From assembly GCA_001512635.1 (NCBI GenBank), contig LFSA01000029.1, positions 39,193 through 103,192 on the forward strand: a DNA stretch of 64,000 bases, written 5' to 3'. A program made the position numbers and the translations under genes. The stretch comes from Pelotomaculum sp. DTU098. GTDB lineage: Bacteria; Bacillota; Desulfotomaculia; Desulfotomaculales; Pelotomaculaceae. Shown in pieces: positions 9,228-18,244 of the stretch. The notes under the pieces are model-generated. The model was not told the DNA's origin, made no database searches, and saw only the letters and a list, made by a program, of their open reading frames with translations. Position 1 is the first letter of the stretch, and every line of letters starts with the position of its first letter.

Positions 9228-11099
9228 TTATTGTTCCCGGGTGGCCAGGGCTTGCTCTATGATCTTGTAAATCCGATCCACCATGGCCCGGGGCTCAATC
9301 ACAAGGCCGGCGGAAATCACGGCATTGTCGAAAACCTGCTCCGCAATGTTCCGAGCCAGGTCAGGGTCAGTCTCCCGCAGGGAGGAGAGCCGCTTAATTA
9401 TATTATGCCGTGGATTTAATTCAAGCACCTTCCGTCCCAGGGAATCCAGATCCTTGTGCATAGCATACATCAACCGCTGCATGCTGCTGGTCATCATACC
9501 GTCAGGATTTAAAATCATGGCGGGACTATTCACCAGGCGGGTGGATTCCCTCACTTCGCTGACCTTATCCCCCAGGATTTCCTTAAACCATTGACTAAGG
9601 GCTTTGAGCGAAGCGGCGTCCAGGGGTTCGCTATCGCTCTCCGTTTCCAGTGCCGGTAGTTCCAGACCGGCCTGGTCGGCTGATCTAAATTTTTTTCCTT
9701 CGTACTCCATTAAGTTGCTTAAAACAAAATCGTCCACAGGCTCGTAGGTATAAATGACCTCCCAGCCCCGGGCCTTAAAAGCCTCAATGTAGGGACCCCC
9801 TTCGATGTGTTCTCTGGAGAGCCCGTTAATGAAGTAAATATCCTTCTGTCCTTCCTTCATCCTTGCTGTATAGTCCGCCAGGGAAACCAGCTTTCCAGGC
9901 TCCGAAGCGGAAGATTCAAACCGCAGCAACTTGACCAGTTCATCCCGGTGGGTGTAGTCGGAGGCAATCCCCTCCTTCAAAAAGATCCCAAATTCATTCC
10001 AAAATTCAGCGTACTTGTCCGGACCCTTTTCGGACTGCTCCTGGAGAAACTTGAGAAACCGGCCGGTCACAGCCTTCCGCAACCGCCTTATGAGCGCGCT
10101 ATCCTGCATCGTTTCCCGGGAGATGTTGAGGGGAATATCTTCGCTGTCAACCACGCCCCGGACAAAGCGCAGCCATTCCGGCAGGATCTCTTCAGAATGT
10201 TGCTGGATCAATACTTTCTGGCAGTACAGGTTTACACCCGGCACCAGGCGTCCAAAACCAAAACGTTCCATATTCCGCTTGGGCACAAAGAGCAGGGCCT
10301 TGATGGACAATGGCGCGTCAGTTGTAAAATGCAGGTGGTAAAAGGGTTCGTCGAAGGCGTTGAATAAAAACTTGTAAAACTCGGTGTACTCCTCCCCGGT
10401 CACCTCGTTTTTATTGCGAACCCACAGGGCCTGCACGGTATTGACCTGTTCTCCGTTCACCTTGATCGGGAAGGGAACAAAACTAGAATACCGCCGGATA
10501 ATCCCCTTGATCCTATCAGCTTTACTGAACTCCCGGGCATCCTCTTTGAGCTCGAGGATAATTTTAGTCCCGCGGCTAAGGCCTTTTGCCGGCCCAATGG
10601 TGTAAGTGCCGATACCGTCTGAAACCCATTCACAACCCTCCGCCCCGGAGCGGTAGGAACGCGTCAGGACGCGCACCCGGCTTGCCACCATGAAGGCGGA
10701 GTAAAAGCCTACCCCGAACTGGCCGATTAGATTCAAGTCCTTCCTGTCAGTTTCACTAAGGTGCCGGATAAATTCCCTGGAACCGGAGTGGGCAATGGTA
10801 CCCAGGTTTTCCACCAGTTCTGCGGCGGTCATACCGATCCCCGTATCCGTTATGGTCAGGGTATGTTCTTTATCATCCACATCTATATTGATTTCCAGCG
10901 GGATTTCTTCGCCGGCCTCTTCCCTGTTGGTAAGGCTTTCATAGCGGTATTTTTCCAGGGCATCGGCGGCATTAGAAATCAGCTCCCGCAGGAAAATCTC
11001 ACGATCCGTATAAAGAGAGTTTACCACAATGTCGAGAAGCTGTTTAACTTCCGCCTGAAATTCCCTGGTTTCAAGCGTCTGCTGCACAGTTCCAGACAT
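9228..11099 (-). CDS. htpG: Molecular chaperone HtpG (Hsp90)
   Basis: Cytosolic Hsp90-family ATP-dependent chaperone, 623 residues from ATG at 11099 (MSGTVQQTLETREFQAEVKQ); the frame is open upstream but GGAGG before this ATG decides the start. N-terminal GHKL ATPase motifs are clear: LRELISNAADAL, DTGIGMTAAEL and GQFGVGFYSAFMV, followed by the middle-domain signature with Arg in NISRETMQ. The C-terminal dimerisation domain is present. Length is normal. It is monocistronic, between a small convergent gene and the spoVA cluster. No CIRCE-type operator was recognised upstream. Confidence 0.96.
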   Translation of the reverse strand: MSGTVQQTLETREFQAEVKQLLDIVVNSLYTDREIFLRELISNAADALEKYRYESLTNREEAGEEIPLEINIDVDDKEHTLTITDTGIGMTAAELVENLGTIAHSGSREFIRHLSETDRKDLNLIGQFGVGFYSAFMVASRVRVLTRSYRSGAEGCEWVSDGIGTYTIGPAKGLSRGTKIILELKEDAREFSKADRIKGIIRRYSSFVPFPIKVNGEQVNTVQALWVRNKNEVTGEEYTEFYKFLFNAFDEPFYHLHFTTDAPLSIKALLFVPKRNMERFGFGRLVPGVNLYCQKVLIQQHSEEILPEWLRFVRGVVDSEDIPLNISRETMQDSALIRRLRKAVTGRFLKFLQEQSEKGPDKYAEFWNEFGIFLKEGIASDYTHRDELVKLLRFESSASEPGKLVSLADYTARMKEGQKDIYFINGLSREHIEGGPYIEAFKARGWEVIYTYEPVDDFVLSNLMEYEGKKFRSADQAGLELPALETESDSEPLDAASLKALSQWFKEILGDKVSEVRESTRLVNSPAMILNPDGMMTSSMQRLMYAMHKDLDSLGRKVLELNPRHNIIKRLSSLRETDPDLARNIAEQVFDNAVISAGLVIEPRAMVDRIYKIIEQALATREQ

Positions 11100-11311
11100 A
11101 GTTTTAAAACACCTCCAAAACTCGGGAACCCGGCCTGCTAAACATAAAATCGCTCCCAAACCTGAGCCGGGATCTTTTTTTGATAATTATTGACTATTTC
11201 TGACCATTAGTATAGAATGCGTCTCTACGGGTGTCAAGACTTCAGAGCAGGCATCCCGCCATTGAAGAGGTGTTTTAAAATATTATGTATTATGGCTTTT
11301 AAGTGTTTAAT

Positions 11312-11770
11312 TCACTTTAGTATATCCTGAATCAGCTTTTTGAATCTTGCCTGCAGTTCCTGCAGCGGTAATCCTTCCCCGGGGCTGCTCAACTCCTGTT
11401 CCATCTCCTGCAACTGCTTGAACAGCTTCTTATCCGTTGTCACATACACATTATACGACTGGTCCAGTTCTTTAACTCTGTCGTGGACTTCCTGCCGGAT
11501 CTTCTTGAGCCGCAGCCGGTCAAAGCGCACCACCTTAACGGCAATAGCGATATCCCTGTCGATCACCACGGCGGTGCTTTCTTTTACACCCTTAACCGTC
11601 CCGGACGCCTCCCTGGCCCTTTCAGCCAGTTCAGTATTAACCTGGATCTGGCTTTCATCCCGGGCGTCCAGTTGAACCTGCCGTTTCTTTTGCGGCGTAC
11701 CGCAGCCAGTCGCCATAACAAAGATCAAGAACACCGCCAGTAGGAGCAGGAAGTGCTGTTTCTTCAACAT
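11312..11770 (-). CDS. YhcN/YlaJ-family sporulation lipoprotein
   Basis: Lipoprotein of 152 residues with a hydrophobic signal and lipobox ATGC placing the lipidated Cys at residue 23. The mature part matches the YhcN/YlaJ spore lipoprotein pattern: a charged linker, then AVVIDRDIAIAVKV and VYVTTDKKLFKQL. Members of this family are found in the spore inner membrane. The gene is last in the leftward DUF1657-2Duf-spoVAC-spoVAD-spoVAE cluster, 12 bp after spoVAE, so it is co-transcribed and should act in the spore. The exact role is not established. Confidence 0.85.
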   Translation of the reverse strand: MLKKQHFLLLLAVFLIFVMATGCGTPQKKRQVQLDARDESQIQVNTELAERAREASGTVKGVKESTAVVIDRDIAIAVKVVRFDRLRLKKIRQEVHDRVKELDQSYNVYVTTDKKLFKQLQEMEQELSSPGEGLPLQELQARFKKLIQDILK

Positions 11771-11782
11771 ATCAACCTTCTC

Positions 11783-12136
11783 CTATCCCTTTGGCTTGAA
11801 GAACAGTGCCGCTAAAAAGCCAAAGATAATTGCGGAGGAAATGCCCGCACTGGTTACTTCAAATATTCCCGTCAGAATTCCGATCAGGCCCGTACTTTCG
11901 GCCTCCGTCAGCGCCCCGTGCACCAGGGCGTTTCCAAAGCTGGTGATGGGTACGGTAGCACCCGCGCCGGCAAAGTCGATTAGCGGTTCATAGAGTCCCA
12001 GGCCGTCCAGGACGGCGCCTGAAACCACCAAGATGCTCATGGTGTGGGCCGGGGTGAACCGCCCTACATCGAGCAGCAGCTGCCCCACAACACAGATAAG
12101 CCCGCCTACCACGAAAGCCCAGAAATAGGTTTCCAA
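11783..12136 (-). CDS. spoVAE: Stage V sporulation protein AE (SpoVAEb)
   Basis: Small integral membrane protein, 117 residues, with three to four hydrophobic segments. It has SpoVAEb signatures: [13 protein letters not shown] near the N-terminus, [21 protein letters not shown] (about residues 56-76) and a short basic tail FFKPKG. SpoVA proteins form the channel that takes dipicolinic acid into the developing spore and releases it at germination. It lies 16 bp after spoVAD. Expression in the forespore under sigma-G is expected from known systems, but no promoter is visible inside the cluster. Confidence 0.95.
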   Translation of the reverse strand: METYFWAFVVGGLICVVGQLLLDVGRFTPAHTMSILVVSGAVLDGLGLYEPLIDFAGAGATVPITSFGNALVHGALTEAESTGLIGILTGIFEVTSAGISSAIIFGFLAALFFKPKG

Positions 12137-12152
12137 AAGTACACCCCCTACA

Positions 12153-13160
12153 TTATTCGGATTCTATGGAAACAGCATGGGCGATACAGGGAATACTCTC
12201 TTTTTGCTGGTAGGAAAGGGGGGATAAAAGTGCGCCTGTGGCCACAATCATAACCTTTTTCAACTCACCCCTTTTAAGCCTGTTCAGAATATGCCCGTAG
12301 ACAACCGAGGCCGAACAGCCGCACCCGCTCCCCCCCGCCATGACAGCAGGCTGATCTTCGCCGTAAATCAGCAGGCCGCAGTCAACAAAAACTTTTTCGG
12401 GAATCTCCAGGCCATGTTTCTTTAAAAGATCCCCAGCAATTTTATAGCCGACCTTTCCCAGGTCACCGGTGGCGATCAGGTCGTAATACCCGGGTGAAAT
12501 CTGCATGTCCCTGAAATGGGCCATGATTGTGTCTACAGCCGCCGGGGCCATGGCACCGCCCATGTTGAAGGGATCGTTTACCCCCATATCGACAACCCTG
12601 CCGATGGTGGCAGAGGTGACCTTCGGTCCGTCTCCCTCCGGACCGAGTAAGGCGGCGCCCGCGGCGGTCACCGTCCACTGGGCCGTGGGAGGCTTCTGGG
12701 AACCGTATTCCGTGGGATAGCGGTACTGCTTCTCAGCTGCCGAATTATGGCTGGATGTCCCGCAGAGCACGTAGCGGCCCGCCCGGCTGTCGACAATCAG
12801 GGAAGCCAGCGCCAGGCCTTCCATAGAAGTGGAGCAGGCGCCGTAGAGCCCTAAAAAGGGAACCGCCAGGGTCCTGGCGGTAAAACAACTGCTGATGATC
12901 TGGTTCAACAGATCCCCGCCGAGGAAAAACTGTATATCCTGCTTCTGCAGGCCAGCTTTGTGGATGGCCATTTCACAGGCCTCTTCCAGCATCTTTTTTT
13001 CCGCCTTCTCATAACTGTCCTGCCCCACCCACAGATCGCCGTGGAGAAGGTCAAAATCCTCCGCCAGGGGGCCTTCGGCCTCAAAGGGCCCTCCCACCAC
13101 GGCTGAGGACAGGATAACCGGCCTGTTCAGAAAAACCCAGGTCTGATGTCCCTGCAGCAT
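12153..13160 (-). CDS. spoVAD: Stage V sporulation protein AD (SpoVAD)
   Basis: Thiolase-fold protein that binds dipicolinic acid on the spore inner membrane, 335 residues. ATG at 13160 is preferred over the upstream TTG because GGGGG lies eight bases before it and the gene then starts one base after spoVAC stops. Signature stretches include [18 protein letters not shown] (about 101-118), the thiolase Cys region, and [19 protein letters not shown] near the C-terminus. Known SpoVAD proteins bind ligand and lack thiolase activity. Position between spoVAC and spoVAE is standard. Confidence 0.96.
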   Translation of the reverse strand: MLQGHQTWVFLNRPVILSSAVVGGPFEAEGPLAEDFDLLHGDLWVGQDSYEKAEKKMLEEACEMAIHKAGLQKQDIQFFLGGDLLNQIISSCFTARTLAVPFLGLYGACSTSMEGLALASLIVDSRAGRYVLCGTSSHNSAAEKQYRYPTEYGSQKPPTAQWTVTAAGAALLGPEGDGPKVTSATIGRVVDMGVNDPFNMGGAMAPAAVDTIMAHFRDMQISPGYYDLIATGDLGKVGYKIAGDLLKKHGLEIPEKVFVDCGLLIYGEDQPAVMAGGSGCGCSASVVYGHILNRLKRGELKKVMIVATGALLSPLSYQQKESIPCIAHAVSIESE

Positions 13161-13161
13161 T

Positions 13162-13641
13162 CTAAAAACCCCCAAGCATGGTGATGCCAGTCTTGATCAG
13201 GCCGATGATAAAGGCAGCAAAGACTCCATAAACAATCACGGACCCAGCCAGTTTGAACATTTTGGCGCCAACACCGAGGACAAATCCCTCGGTCCTGTGC
13301 TCTATGGCCGATGAGGCAACTGAATTGGCAAATCCTGTAACAGGTACTGCCGTACCGGCGCCGGCCCACTGGGCAATATGGTCGTAAACACCCGCAACTG
13401 TCAGGATGACTGAGATCATAATCATTACGGCAACGGTGGGGTCCCCTGCTGTCTTTTCGGTAAAATCAAAGTTCCAGATAAAAAAATCCTGCACGGCCTG
13501 TCCCAAAAGACATATCCCGCCTCCCACTAAAAAGGCTTTGAGGCAGTTGAACAGGACCGGCCGCTTGGGTTCCCTGGCTTTGGCAAATTCTTGATATTCC
13601 TGTTGTACCGGTGTCAGCTTCTTCATTTTTTTGTCGGACAT
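13162..13641 (-). CDS. spoVAC: Stage V sporulation protein AC (SpoVAC)
   Basis: Membrane protein of 159 residues with a charged N-terminus (MSDKKMKKLTPVQQEYQEFA) and four hydrophobic segments. Typical motifs are AFLVGGGICLLGQ (about 35-47) and WAGAGTAVPVTGFANSVAS (about 90-108). SpoVAC acts as a mechanosensitive channel in the spore inner membrane in B. subtilis. It overlaps the regulatory space of spoVAD by a one-base gap and follows the DUF421-DUF1657 gene by nine bases, so the cluster is translated from one mRNA. Confidence 0.96.
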   Translation of the reverse strand: MSDKKMKKLTPVQQEYQEFAKAREPKRPVLFNCLKAFLVGGGICLLGQAVQDFFIWNFDFTEKTAGDPTVAVMIMISVILTVAGVYDHIAQWAGAGTAVPVTGFANSVASSAIEHRTEGFVLGVGAKMFKLAGSVIVYGVFAAFIIGLIKTGITMLGGF

Positions 13642-13650
13642 GGTCCACCC

Positions 13651-14511
13651 CTATCTTGTCAACAATGGCTCCAGTTCCCGCACAGCCTGCTCCAGCAGGC
13701 GGGCTGATTCGGCGTACATTTTCCCGGCCTCCGGGTTTCTTGTGGCCAGGGCGTACAATTCACAGTCCGCCTGGCATTTTTTCAGGCTGGCGTAAACCCT
13801 TTCCCTGGCCCTGGGTTTGGGCACCTGGATGGAGTCGTCAAAGAGGTCCAGGTAAAGCTGGCCCAGGGAGTCCACCTGGGCCAGGAAAACGTTTTCCGGC
13901 GCCACTCCGGCTTTAGCCAGCTCCGTATGCAGCCAGCGCCTGTTCAGCCCCATGGCCGCCAGCGGTTCATCCATGATGACGCCGTCCAGCATGACTGTCT
14001 GGGGCACGCTTTCCCGGCCCACATCAAGCCCAAGGGTCTTAGGTGTGGCGGGCTGCTTTTCTTTATTAAGCAGTACGCTGAGCTCCCCGTCCGGTTCCAG
14101 AACGGCAAACTCCACATCGGCAAAATTAAAGACATTCTTTTTCCGCAGCTGACCCAGCAAGTCCTCAGCGGTCAGCCGGGACTCCAGCAGCTTGTCTTCC
14201 AGGACTTTGCCGTGGTTAATTAAAACAATCTCTTTGCCCCGAAGGATGTCCCTGACCGCCTTGTACTTGATCCCCAGCAGGTAGAACAGTGCCGGGAATA
14301 CAGTCCAAACCCCCAGGGCAACCAACCCTACGGTAAAGTTTTGGACCATATTCAAAGAAAGCGCGGCTGCAATCACCCCTATGGCGATCCCTGTAACCAG
14401 GTCAAAAAATGTCGGGCGGGAGGTCAGCCTCTTCCCTATCAGCCGGACCAGGAGCAGGGTTAGGATAAATAAGCCCGCGGAGCGAAGCAAAGTGTTTAGC
14501 CACTCTGACAT
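13651..14511 (-). CDS. DUF421-DUF1657 fusion membrane protein (2Duf/YetF-like)
   Basis: Protein of 286 residues. Residues about 1-80 carry three hydrophobic segments, followed by the DUF421 (YetF) beta-rich cytoplasmic domain with GKEIVLINHGKVLEDKL and LGLDVGRESVPQTVMLDG. The last about 45 residues (LKKCQADCELYALATRNPEA and following) align with the two free-standing DUF1657 proteins encoded just upstream (LKSAQANLESFALQTQNQKA). The protein therefore has the DUF421 plus DUF1657 layout called 2Duf. In Bacillus spores 2Duf is tied to increased wet-heat resistance. It lies nine bases before spoVAC. Confidence 0.88.
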   Translation of the reverse strand: MSEWLNTLLRSAGLFILTLLLVRLIGKRLTSRPTFFDLVTGIAIGVIAAALSLNMVQNFTVGLVALGVWTVFPALFYLLGIKYKAVRDILRGKEIVLINHGKVLEDKLLESRLTAEDLLGQLRKKNVFNFADVEFAVLEPDGELSVLLNKEKQPATPKTLGLDVGRESVPQTVMLDGVIMDEPLAAMGLNRRWLHTELAKAGVAPENVFLAQVDSLGQLYLDLFDDSIQVPKPRARERVYASLKKCQADCELYALATRNPEAGKMYAESARLLEQAVRELEPLLTR

Positions 14512-14533
14512 GAGCTACCCCTTGTCTGGCAGT

Positions 14534-14740
14534 TTAAAAACCTTTATACTGGGGTTCCTCGAACTCTAGATTACTAAGCCTTTTTTCCATCTTCTCAATT
14601 ACCTGGCCAACCCTCCGGGCATTTTTTAGAAGCAAAGCATTGGCCTCCTCGTTTCCACCTGACTGGGCAAAGGTTTCCAGGTTGGCCTGGATCCCTTTCA
14701 GTTCCGCCAGGGTTTGCTTGACCTGAGCACCGACGGTCAT
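14534..14740 (-). CDS. DUF1657 spore protein
   Basis: 68-residue helical protein, MTVGAQVKQTLAELKGIQAN at the start, ending EEPQYKGF. This is the DUF1657 pattern found in spore-associated operons. It lies 22 bp before the 2Duf gene and about 100 bp after a close paralogue whose C-terminus is EEPQYRGYQ, so the two arose by tandem duplication. AGGTGTTGCTCC precedes the ATG. No membrane segment or signal is present. Its function is not established; location points to the forespore. Confidence 0.85.
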   Translation of the reverse strand: MTVGAQVKQTLAELKGIQANLETFAQSGGNEEANALLLKNARRVGQVIEKMEKRLSNLEFEEPQYKGF

Positions 14741-14800
14741 GGAGCAACACCTCTTAAACTTATTCTGTATTTTTAAAGGCCTTAATATGCAAATAGAAGT

Positions 14801-14822
14801 ACCGGATCCTTTAAGATCCGGT
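14801..14822. repeat. Hairpin between the two DUF1657 genes
   Basis: Perfect 8-bp inverted repeat ACCGGATC (14801-14808) and GATCCGGT (14815-14822), extendable by one T-A pair, with a 6-base loop. It has no T-run on the leftward transcript, so a processing or stabilising mRNA element fits better than a terminator. Confidence 0.5.
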
Positions 14823-14838
14823 AGAACGTGGAACAGGG

Positions 14839-15048
14839 TTACTGGTAACCCCTGTACTGGGGCTCTTCATTTTCAATTTCCGCGATTCTATGCTCCAGGG
14901 AGTCCACAAGAGCTTTGGCCTGCCGGGCAGCACTGCTGTAAAGCTCTTTGGCTTTCTGATTCTGGGTCTGGAGGGCAAAGCTCTCCAGGTTTGCCTGGGC
15001 GCTTTTTAAGCTGGCCAGGGTCTGCTTGACCTGGGATGAAACCGTCAT
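14839..15048 (-). CDS. DUF1657 spore protein, first gene of the spoVA cluster
   Basis: 69 residues from ATG at 15048, eight bases after AGGAGG; an upstream ATG at 15054 is less well placed. It begins MTVSSQVKQTLASLKSAQAN and is predicted all-helical. It is a paralogue of the next gene and of the C-terminal domain of the 2Duf protein. It opens the leftward cluster that ends with the YhcN/YlaJ lipoprotein, so the cluster promoter should lie at 15055-15228. I could not find a confident sigma-G consensus there. Confidence 0.85.
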   Translation of the reverse strand: MTVSSQVKQTLASLKSAQANLESFALQTQNQKAKELYSSAARQAKALVDSLEHRIAEIENEEPQYRGYQ

Positions 15049-15228
15049 AAACACGACCTCCTGAACGTTTTCTCCTCCCTAATGGTCCCCAGCAGAAAAC
15101 TGTTTTATCCGCAGTTCAAATAATTAAACTGGGACTATCTAAATTCTCAATCTGCAAAATTTTACCCCTGTACCATTAAATATATTACAGCAGGAAAGGG
15201 GCAGCCGGCCTCCCTTTTATAAAGAAAT

Positions 15229-15253
15229 AAGCCTCCCTATGCAGAGAGGCCTT
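15229..15253 (-). terminator. Terminator of the TRAP transporter operon
   Basis: On the leftward strand, AAGGCCTCTC pairs with GGGAGGCTT (one G-T pair) around TGCATA, followed by the T-rich ATTTCTTTAT. It lies 18 bp past the dctM stop and separates the TRAP genes from the spoVA cluster promoter. Confidence 0.6.
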
Positions 15254-15270
15254 CGCCAGCACTCACCCAA

Positions 15271-16581
15271 TTACTTTGTTAGTAAGTCGGGCAGGAATGT
15301 CACTACCTGGGGAAAGGCAATGAGTACGGCCAGCAAGATGACGATGGCCGCCAGGAAAGGCCAGATCCCCTTAAAGATGACCTCCAGGGGCACATCAGGA
15401 GCGACCCCCTTAATCACATATACGTTCATACCTACAGGCGGCGTAATCACGCCCATAGCTACGACCAGGACGATGACCACCCCAAACCAGATCGGGTCGT
15501 AACCCAGCGTGTTAACCACAACGGGATAAAAAATGGGTATGGTCAGCAGGACCATGGCCAGGGCGTCGATAAAACAGCCCAGGACCAGGTAAATTAAAAG
15601 GATAACACCCACCACGGCAAAGGGAGGCAGGGACAGGGCACCGGCCCAGTTGGCCAGCTCAAAGGGGATCCTGCTCACGGCCAAAAACCGACCAAAAATG
15701 ACGGCCCCGGCAACCATGAACATGATCATGGCCGTAGTCCGTGTGGCATCCAGCAGGGACCTTTTAAAATTCTCCCACGTAAGGCGCCTTCCCAGCAGGG
15801 ATACCAGCAGCACCCCGCCAGCCCCGACGGCTCCCGCCTCCGTAGGGGTAAACCAGCCGGCAAAGAGGCCGCCGATGGAGAGAGTAAAAACTAACAGGAC
15901 CTCCCCCAGTCCGCCTTTTAAAGCCTCCAGTCTTTCCTTCCAGCTTGACTTTGTTCCGGCCGGCGCCAGGGCTGGCTTGCGGGCGGCAAGCAGGTAGACC
16001 ACTCCCATATACAGCAGCATCAACAGGATCCCCGGAACAATACCCGCCATAAAGAGCTTGCCGATGGATTGTTCCGTGGCCATGCCGTAAACAATAAAGA
16101 TTACGCTGGGCGGGATCAGGATCCCCAGGACGCCGCCGGCCGCGACGCTGGCCGTGGCCAGTGAAGTATCATATTTGTATTTCTTCATTTCCGGCAGGGC
16201 GATGGCACCCATTGTTGCCGCCGTGGCCGTGTTTGAACCGCAGATGGCGCCGAAAATGGCGCACGCCGCCTGGGTAGCGATGGCCAGCCCGCCGGGATAG
16301 TTGCCAATCAGCTTGTAAGCAAAAACATAGAGCCTGCTCCCAATTCCGGAGTAATAAGCTAGAAAGCCCATCCAGACAAACATGCCAATTACGCTTAGGG
16401 AGTAGGATGAAAAGTTATTAAAGATCTCCTTGGCCACCATGCTGAAGGCCGCGGGTGTGGAAACCAGAAGGCTGAACCCGGCAAAGCCCACCAGGGCCAT
16501 GGCGAAGGCAATGGGCATCCGCAGGACCAGCAGACCGAAGAAGGCCGCGATACCGGTAGCACCGGCTACGAGAGTGCTCAT
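15271..16581 (-). CDS. dctM: TRAP transporter large permease, DctM type
   Basis: Large membrane subunit of a tripartite ATP-independent periplasmic transporter, 436 residues and about 12 hydrophobic segments, driving uptake with an ion gradient. DctM signatures include ACAIFGAICGSNTATAATMG (about residues 107-126), GILIPPSVIFIVYG (about 152-165) and GVITPPVGMNVYVIKG near the C-terminus. Its ATG overlaps the dctQ stop by four bases, so the two are translationally coupled. It is the last gene of the dctP-dctQ-dctM operon. Confidence 0.95.
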   Translation of the reverse strand: MSTLVAGATGIAAFFGLLVLRMPIAFAMALVGFAGFSLLVSTPAAFSMVAKEIFNNFSSYSLSVIGMFVWMGFLAYYSGIGSRLYVFAYKLIGNYPGGLAIATQAACAIFGAICGSNTATAATMGAIALPEMKKYKYDTSLATASVAAGGVLGILIPPSVIFIVYGMATEQSIGKLFMAGIVPGILLMLLYMGVVYLLAARKPALAPAGTKSSWKERLEALKGGLGEVLLVFTLSIGGLFAGWFTPTEAGAVGAGGVLLVSLLGRRLTWENFKRSLLDATRTTAMIMFMVAGAVIFGRFLAVSRIPFELANWAGALSLPPFAVVGVILLIYLVLGCFIDALAMVLLTIPIFYPVVVNTLGYDPIWFGVVIVLVVAMGVITPPVGMNVYVIKGVAPDVPLEVIFKGIWPFLAAIVILLAVLIAFPQVVTFLPDLLTK

Positions 16582-17069
16582 CGATTCAGAACCACCTTTT
16601 TAATCGATTCAATGGTTTTAACCAGCAGTACCAGACACAGGGCCAGGAGGCCCAGGGCTATAAGGTAGATAAAATAGTAGAAGGGCACCTGGGCCGTGGG
16701 TGAAACCACCCCATTGACCGCCATACTGTGGGCGTAGCTGCCGAGATGCCAGGCAGCCAGGCTCCAGAACAGGAAAGCACAGAGATTCACGGCGGCGTCC
16801 ACGCAGGCCTGTGCTCTCCGGGGCAGCCGGTCAGCCACAAAGGTCACGGCAATATGGCCGTTCTGCACGGCACAGTAAGCCAGGGCCAGGCCAATCACCG
16901 CGGCCGTTAAATAGCCGGCAAGCTCGTAGGTCCCCAAAATCGGCCGTTTTAACAGACTCCGGGAGAGGATGTTGGTAATTATCAGGACCATTACAAACAC
17001 CAGGCAAAATCCGGCCAGTCTGTCCAGCAAGCGGCTGAAGCCGGTGACGAATCCTGCGAATTGCTTCAT
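16578..17069 (-). CDS. dctQ: TRAP transporter small permease, DctQ type
   Basis: Small membrane subunit of the TRAP transporter, 163 residues with four hydrophobic segments. LAYCAVQNGHIAVTFVADRL (about 80-99) contains the usual DctQ GHI..D signature. It lies about 60 bp after dctP and overlaps dctM by four bases. It joins DctM in the membrane to receive substrate from DctP. Confidence 0.92.
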   Translation of the reverse strand: MKQFAGFVTGFSRLLDRLAGFCLVFVMVLIITNILSRSLLKRPILGTYELAGYLTAAVIGLALAYCAVQNGHIAVTFVADRLPRRAQACVDAAVNLCAFLFWSLAAWHLGSYAHSMAVNGVVSPTAQVPFYYFIYLIALGLLALCLVLLVKTIESIKKVVLNR

Positions 17070-17127
17070 TTCGGTTTACCTCCCAATTTCACTTTTTTCT
17101 AATCCTGCTCCGGTTTTCTTACTCTTG

Positions 17128-18216
17128 TTAATACTGCTGGTTGTATTTCTCCGCCAGTTCTTTAACCAGATCCAGCGTTTCCTGACCCGGCAGGCCTTTT
17201 TCCTTCATTCTTGAAACAAACTGTCCCTGGACGGGCGAAACAAGGCTAATCCAGCGGTCCGCCTCTTCCTGGGGCAGGTGGATTACTTCCATACCGTGGG
17301 TTTCAACAGCCCACTTCAGGGCGGCTTCATTCTGTTTATCCCACAGCCCCATGGCTACTTTTTCAAAATACTCTTCATTAACCCTTTCGATGGCCGCTTG
17401 AACTTCCAGAGTCAAAGCATTCCACTGGTCGAGGTTCATGGTAATAAAGAACAAAGTATTGTAAAGAAAAGGCGTTATGGTTAAATAATCGGTTACCTCG
17501 GCATGCTTCCAGCCCTGCAGCACTTCCACAGGACCAAGGTTCCCCTGGACCACTCCTTTGGACAGGGCTTCGTAGGCATCAGACTGGGGCATGGCAACCG
17601 GGTTTGCTCCCAGCAGCTGTAAAGTTTGAGCACTGAGACCGGTAGCCCTAATGGCCATTCCCTGAAGATCGCTGTGACTGCGGACCGGAACTTTGGTAAA
17701 CAAGTCACCGGAACCCGTGGTGAAAACCATCATTAGTTTTGTGTCCTGAACTTCTGCGGGATTTAATTGCTTAATTCCTTCCCAGGCGACCTTGCTTGAC
17801 ACTTTGGAGTTTTTGTAAATCACACCCGGCAATTCGAAAGCCTCCAGCAACGGAAAGCGCCCCCTGGTATAGGAAAAGCAGGAAAGACCCAGATCGGCAA
17901 TCCCGTTCACCACTCCGTCGTAAATCGCGTCCGCCTGCAGCAGGGTCTGATTCGGGTAGCTGGTAATCTTAACCTGGCCGTTAGTAGCCTCTTCAATGGC
18001 TTTAGCCCAGGGCTGGATCAGTTCCACCTCAGCCGGGTGGCTTCCCGGGAAAAAGTGCGCCAGTTTGAGTTCGACTGTGGCTTGACCTGCCCCCTGCGTT
18101 TGAGGTGACGACGAGCAGCCGCTAAAAGAAAGCAACAGCAGCAGCGCCAGGCCTATTACACCTGCCCTTTTGAATCCGGAGAACCTGCCTTCCTTACCCC
18201 AAAACCTTACCTTCAC
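17128..18216 (-). CDS. dctP: TRAP transporter substrate-binding lipoprotein, DctP type
   Basis: Solute receptor of the TRAP transporter, 362 residues from GTG at 18216, decided by GGAGGATGAGG just upstream. A hydrophobic signal ends in lipobox SFSGC, so it is a lipoprotein outside the membrane (Cys about residue 33). DctP-family features are LAHFFPGSHPAEVELIQPWA (about 52-71), GLSCFSYTRGRFPLLEAFELPG and MAIRATGLSAQTLQLLGANP. An Arg in the latter normally binds the substrate carboxylate, so an organic acid is likely. Expression appears to be controlled by the attenuator leader immediately upstream. Confidence 0.93.
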   Translation of the reverse strand: MKVRFWGKEGRFSGFKRAGVIGLALLLLLSFSGCSSSPQTQGAGQATVELKLAHFFPGSHPAEVELIQPWAKAIEEATNGQVKITSYPNQTLLQADAIYDGVVNGIADLGLSCFSYTRGRFPLLEAFELPGVIYKNSKVSSKVAWEGIKQLNPAEVQDTKLMMVFTTGSGDLFTKVPVRSHSDLQGMAIRATGLSAQTLQLLGANPVAMPQSDAYEALSKGVVQGNLGPVEVLQGWKHAEVTDYLTITPFLYNTLFFITMNLDQWNALTLEVQAAIERVNEEYFEKVAMGLWDKQNEAALKWAVETHGMEVIHLPQEEADRWISLVSPVQGQFVSRMKEKGLPGQETLDLVKELAEKYNQQY

Positions 18217-18244
18217 TTTTCCTCATCCTCCTTTTTTACCAAAC

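Noticed and set aside
9807..10605. Long rightward frames inside htpG
   Set aside because: They are antisense shadows of the conserved htpG reading frame and lack ribosome sites.
14801..14822. Intrinsic terminator between DUF1657 genes
   Set aside because: Stem is good but no T-run follows on the transcribed strand; kept as a hairpin only.
15055..15228. Sigma-G promoter before the spoVA cluster
   Set aside because: Expected from biology, but no candidate matched both elements with the right spacing, so it is not annotated.
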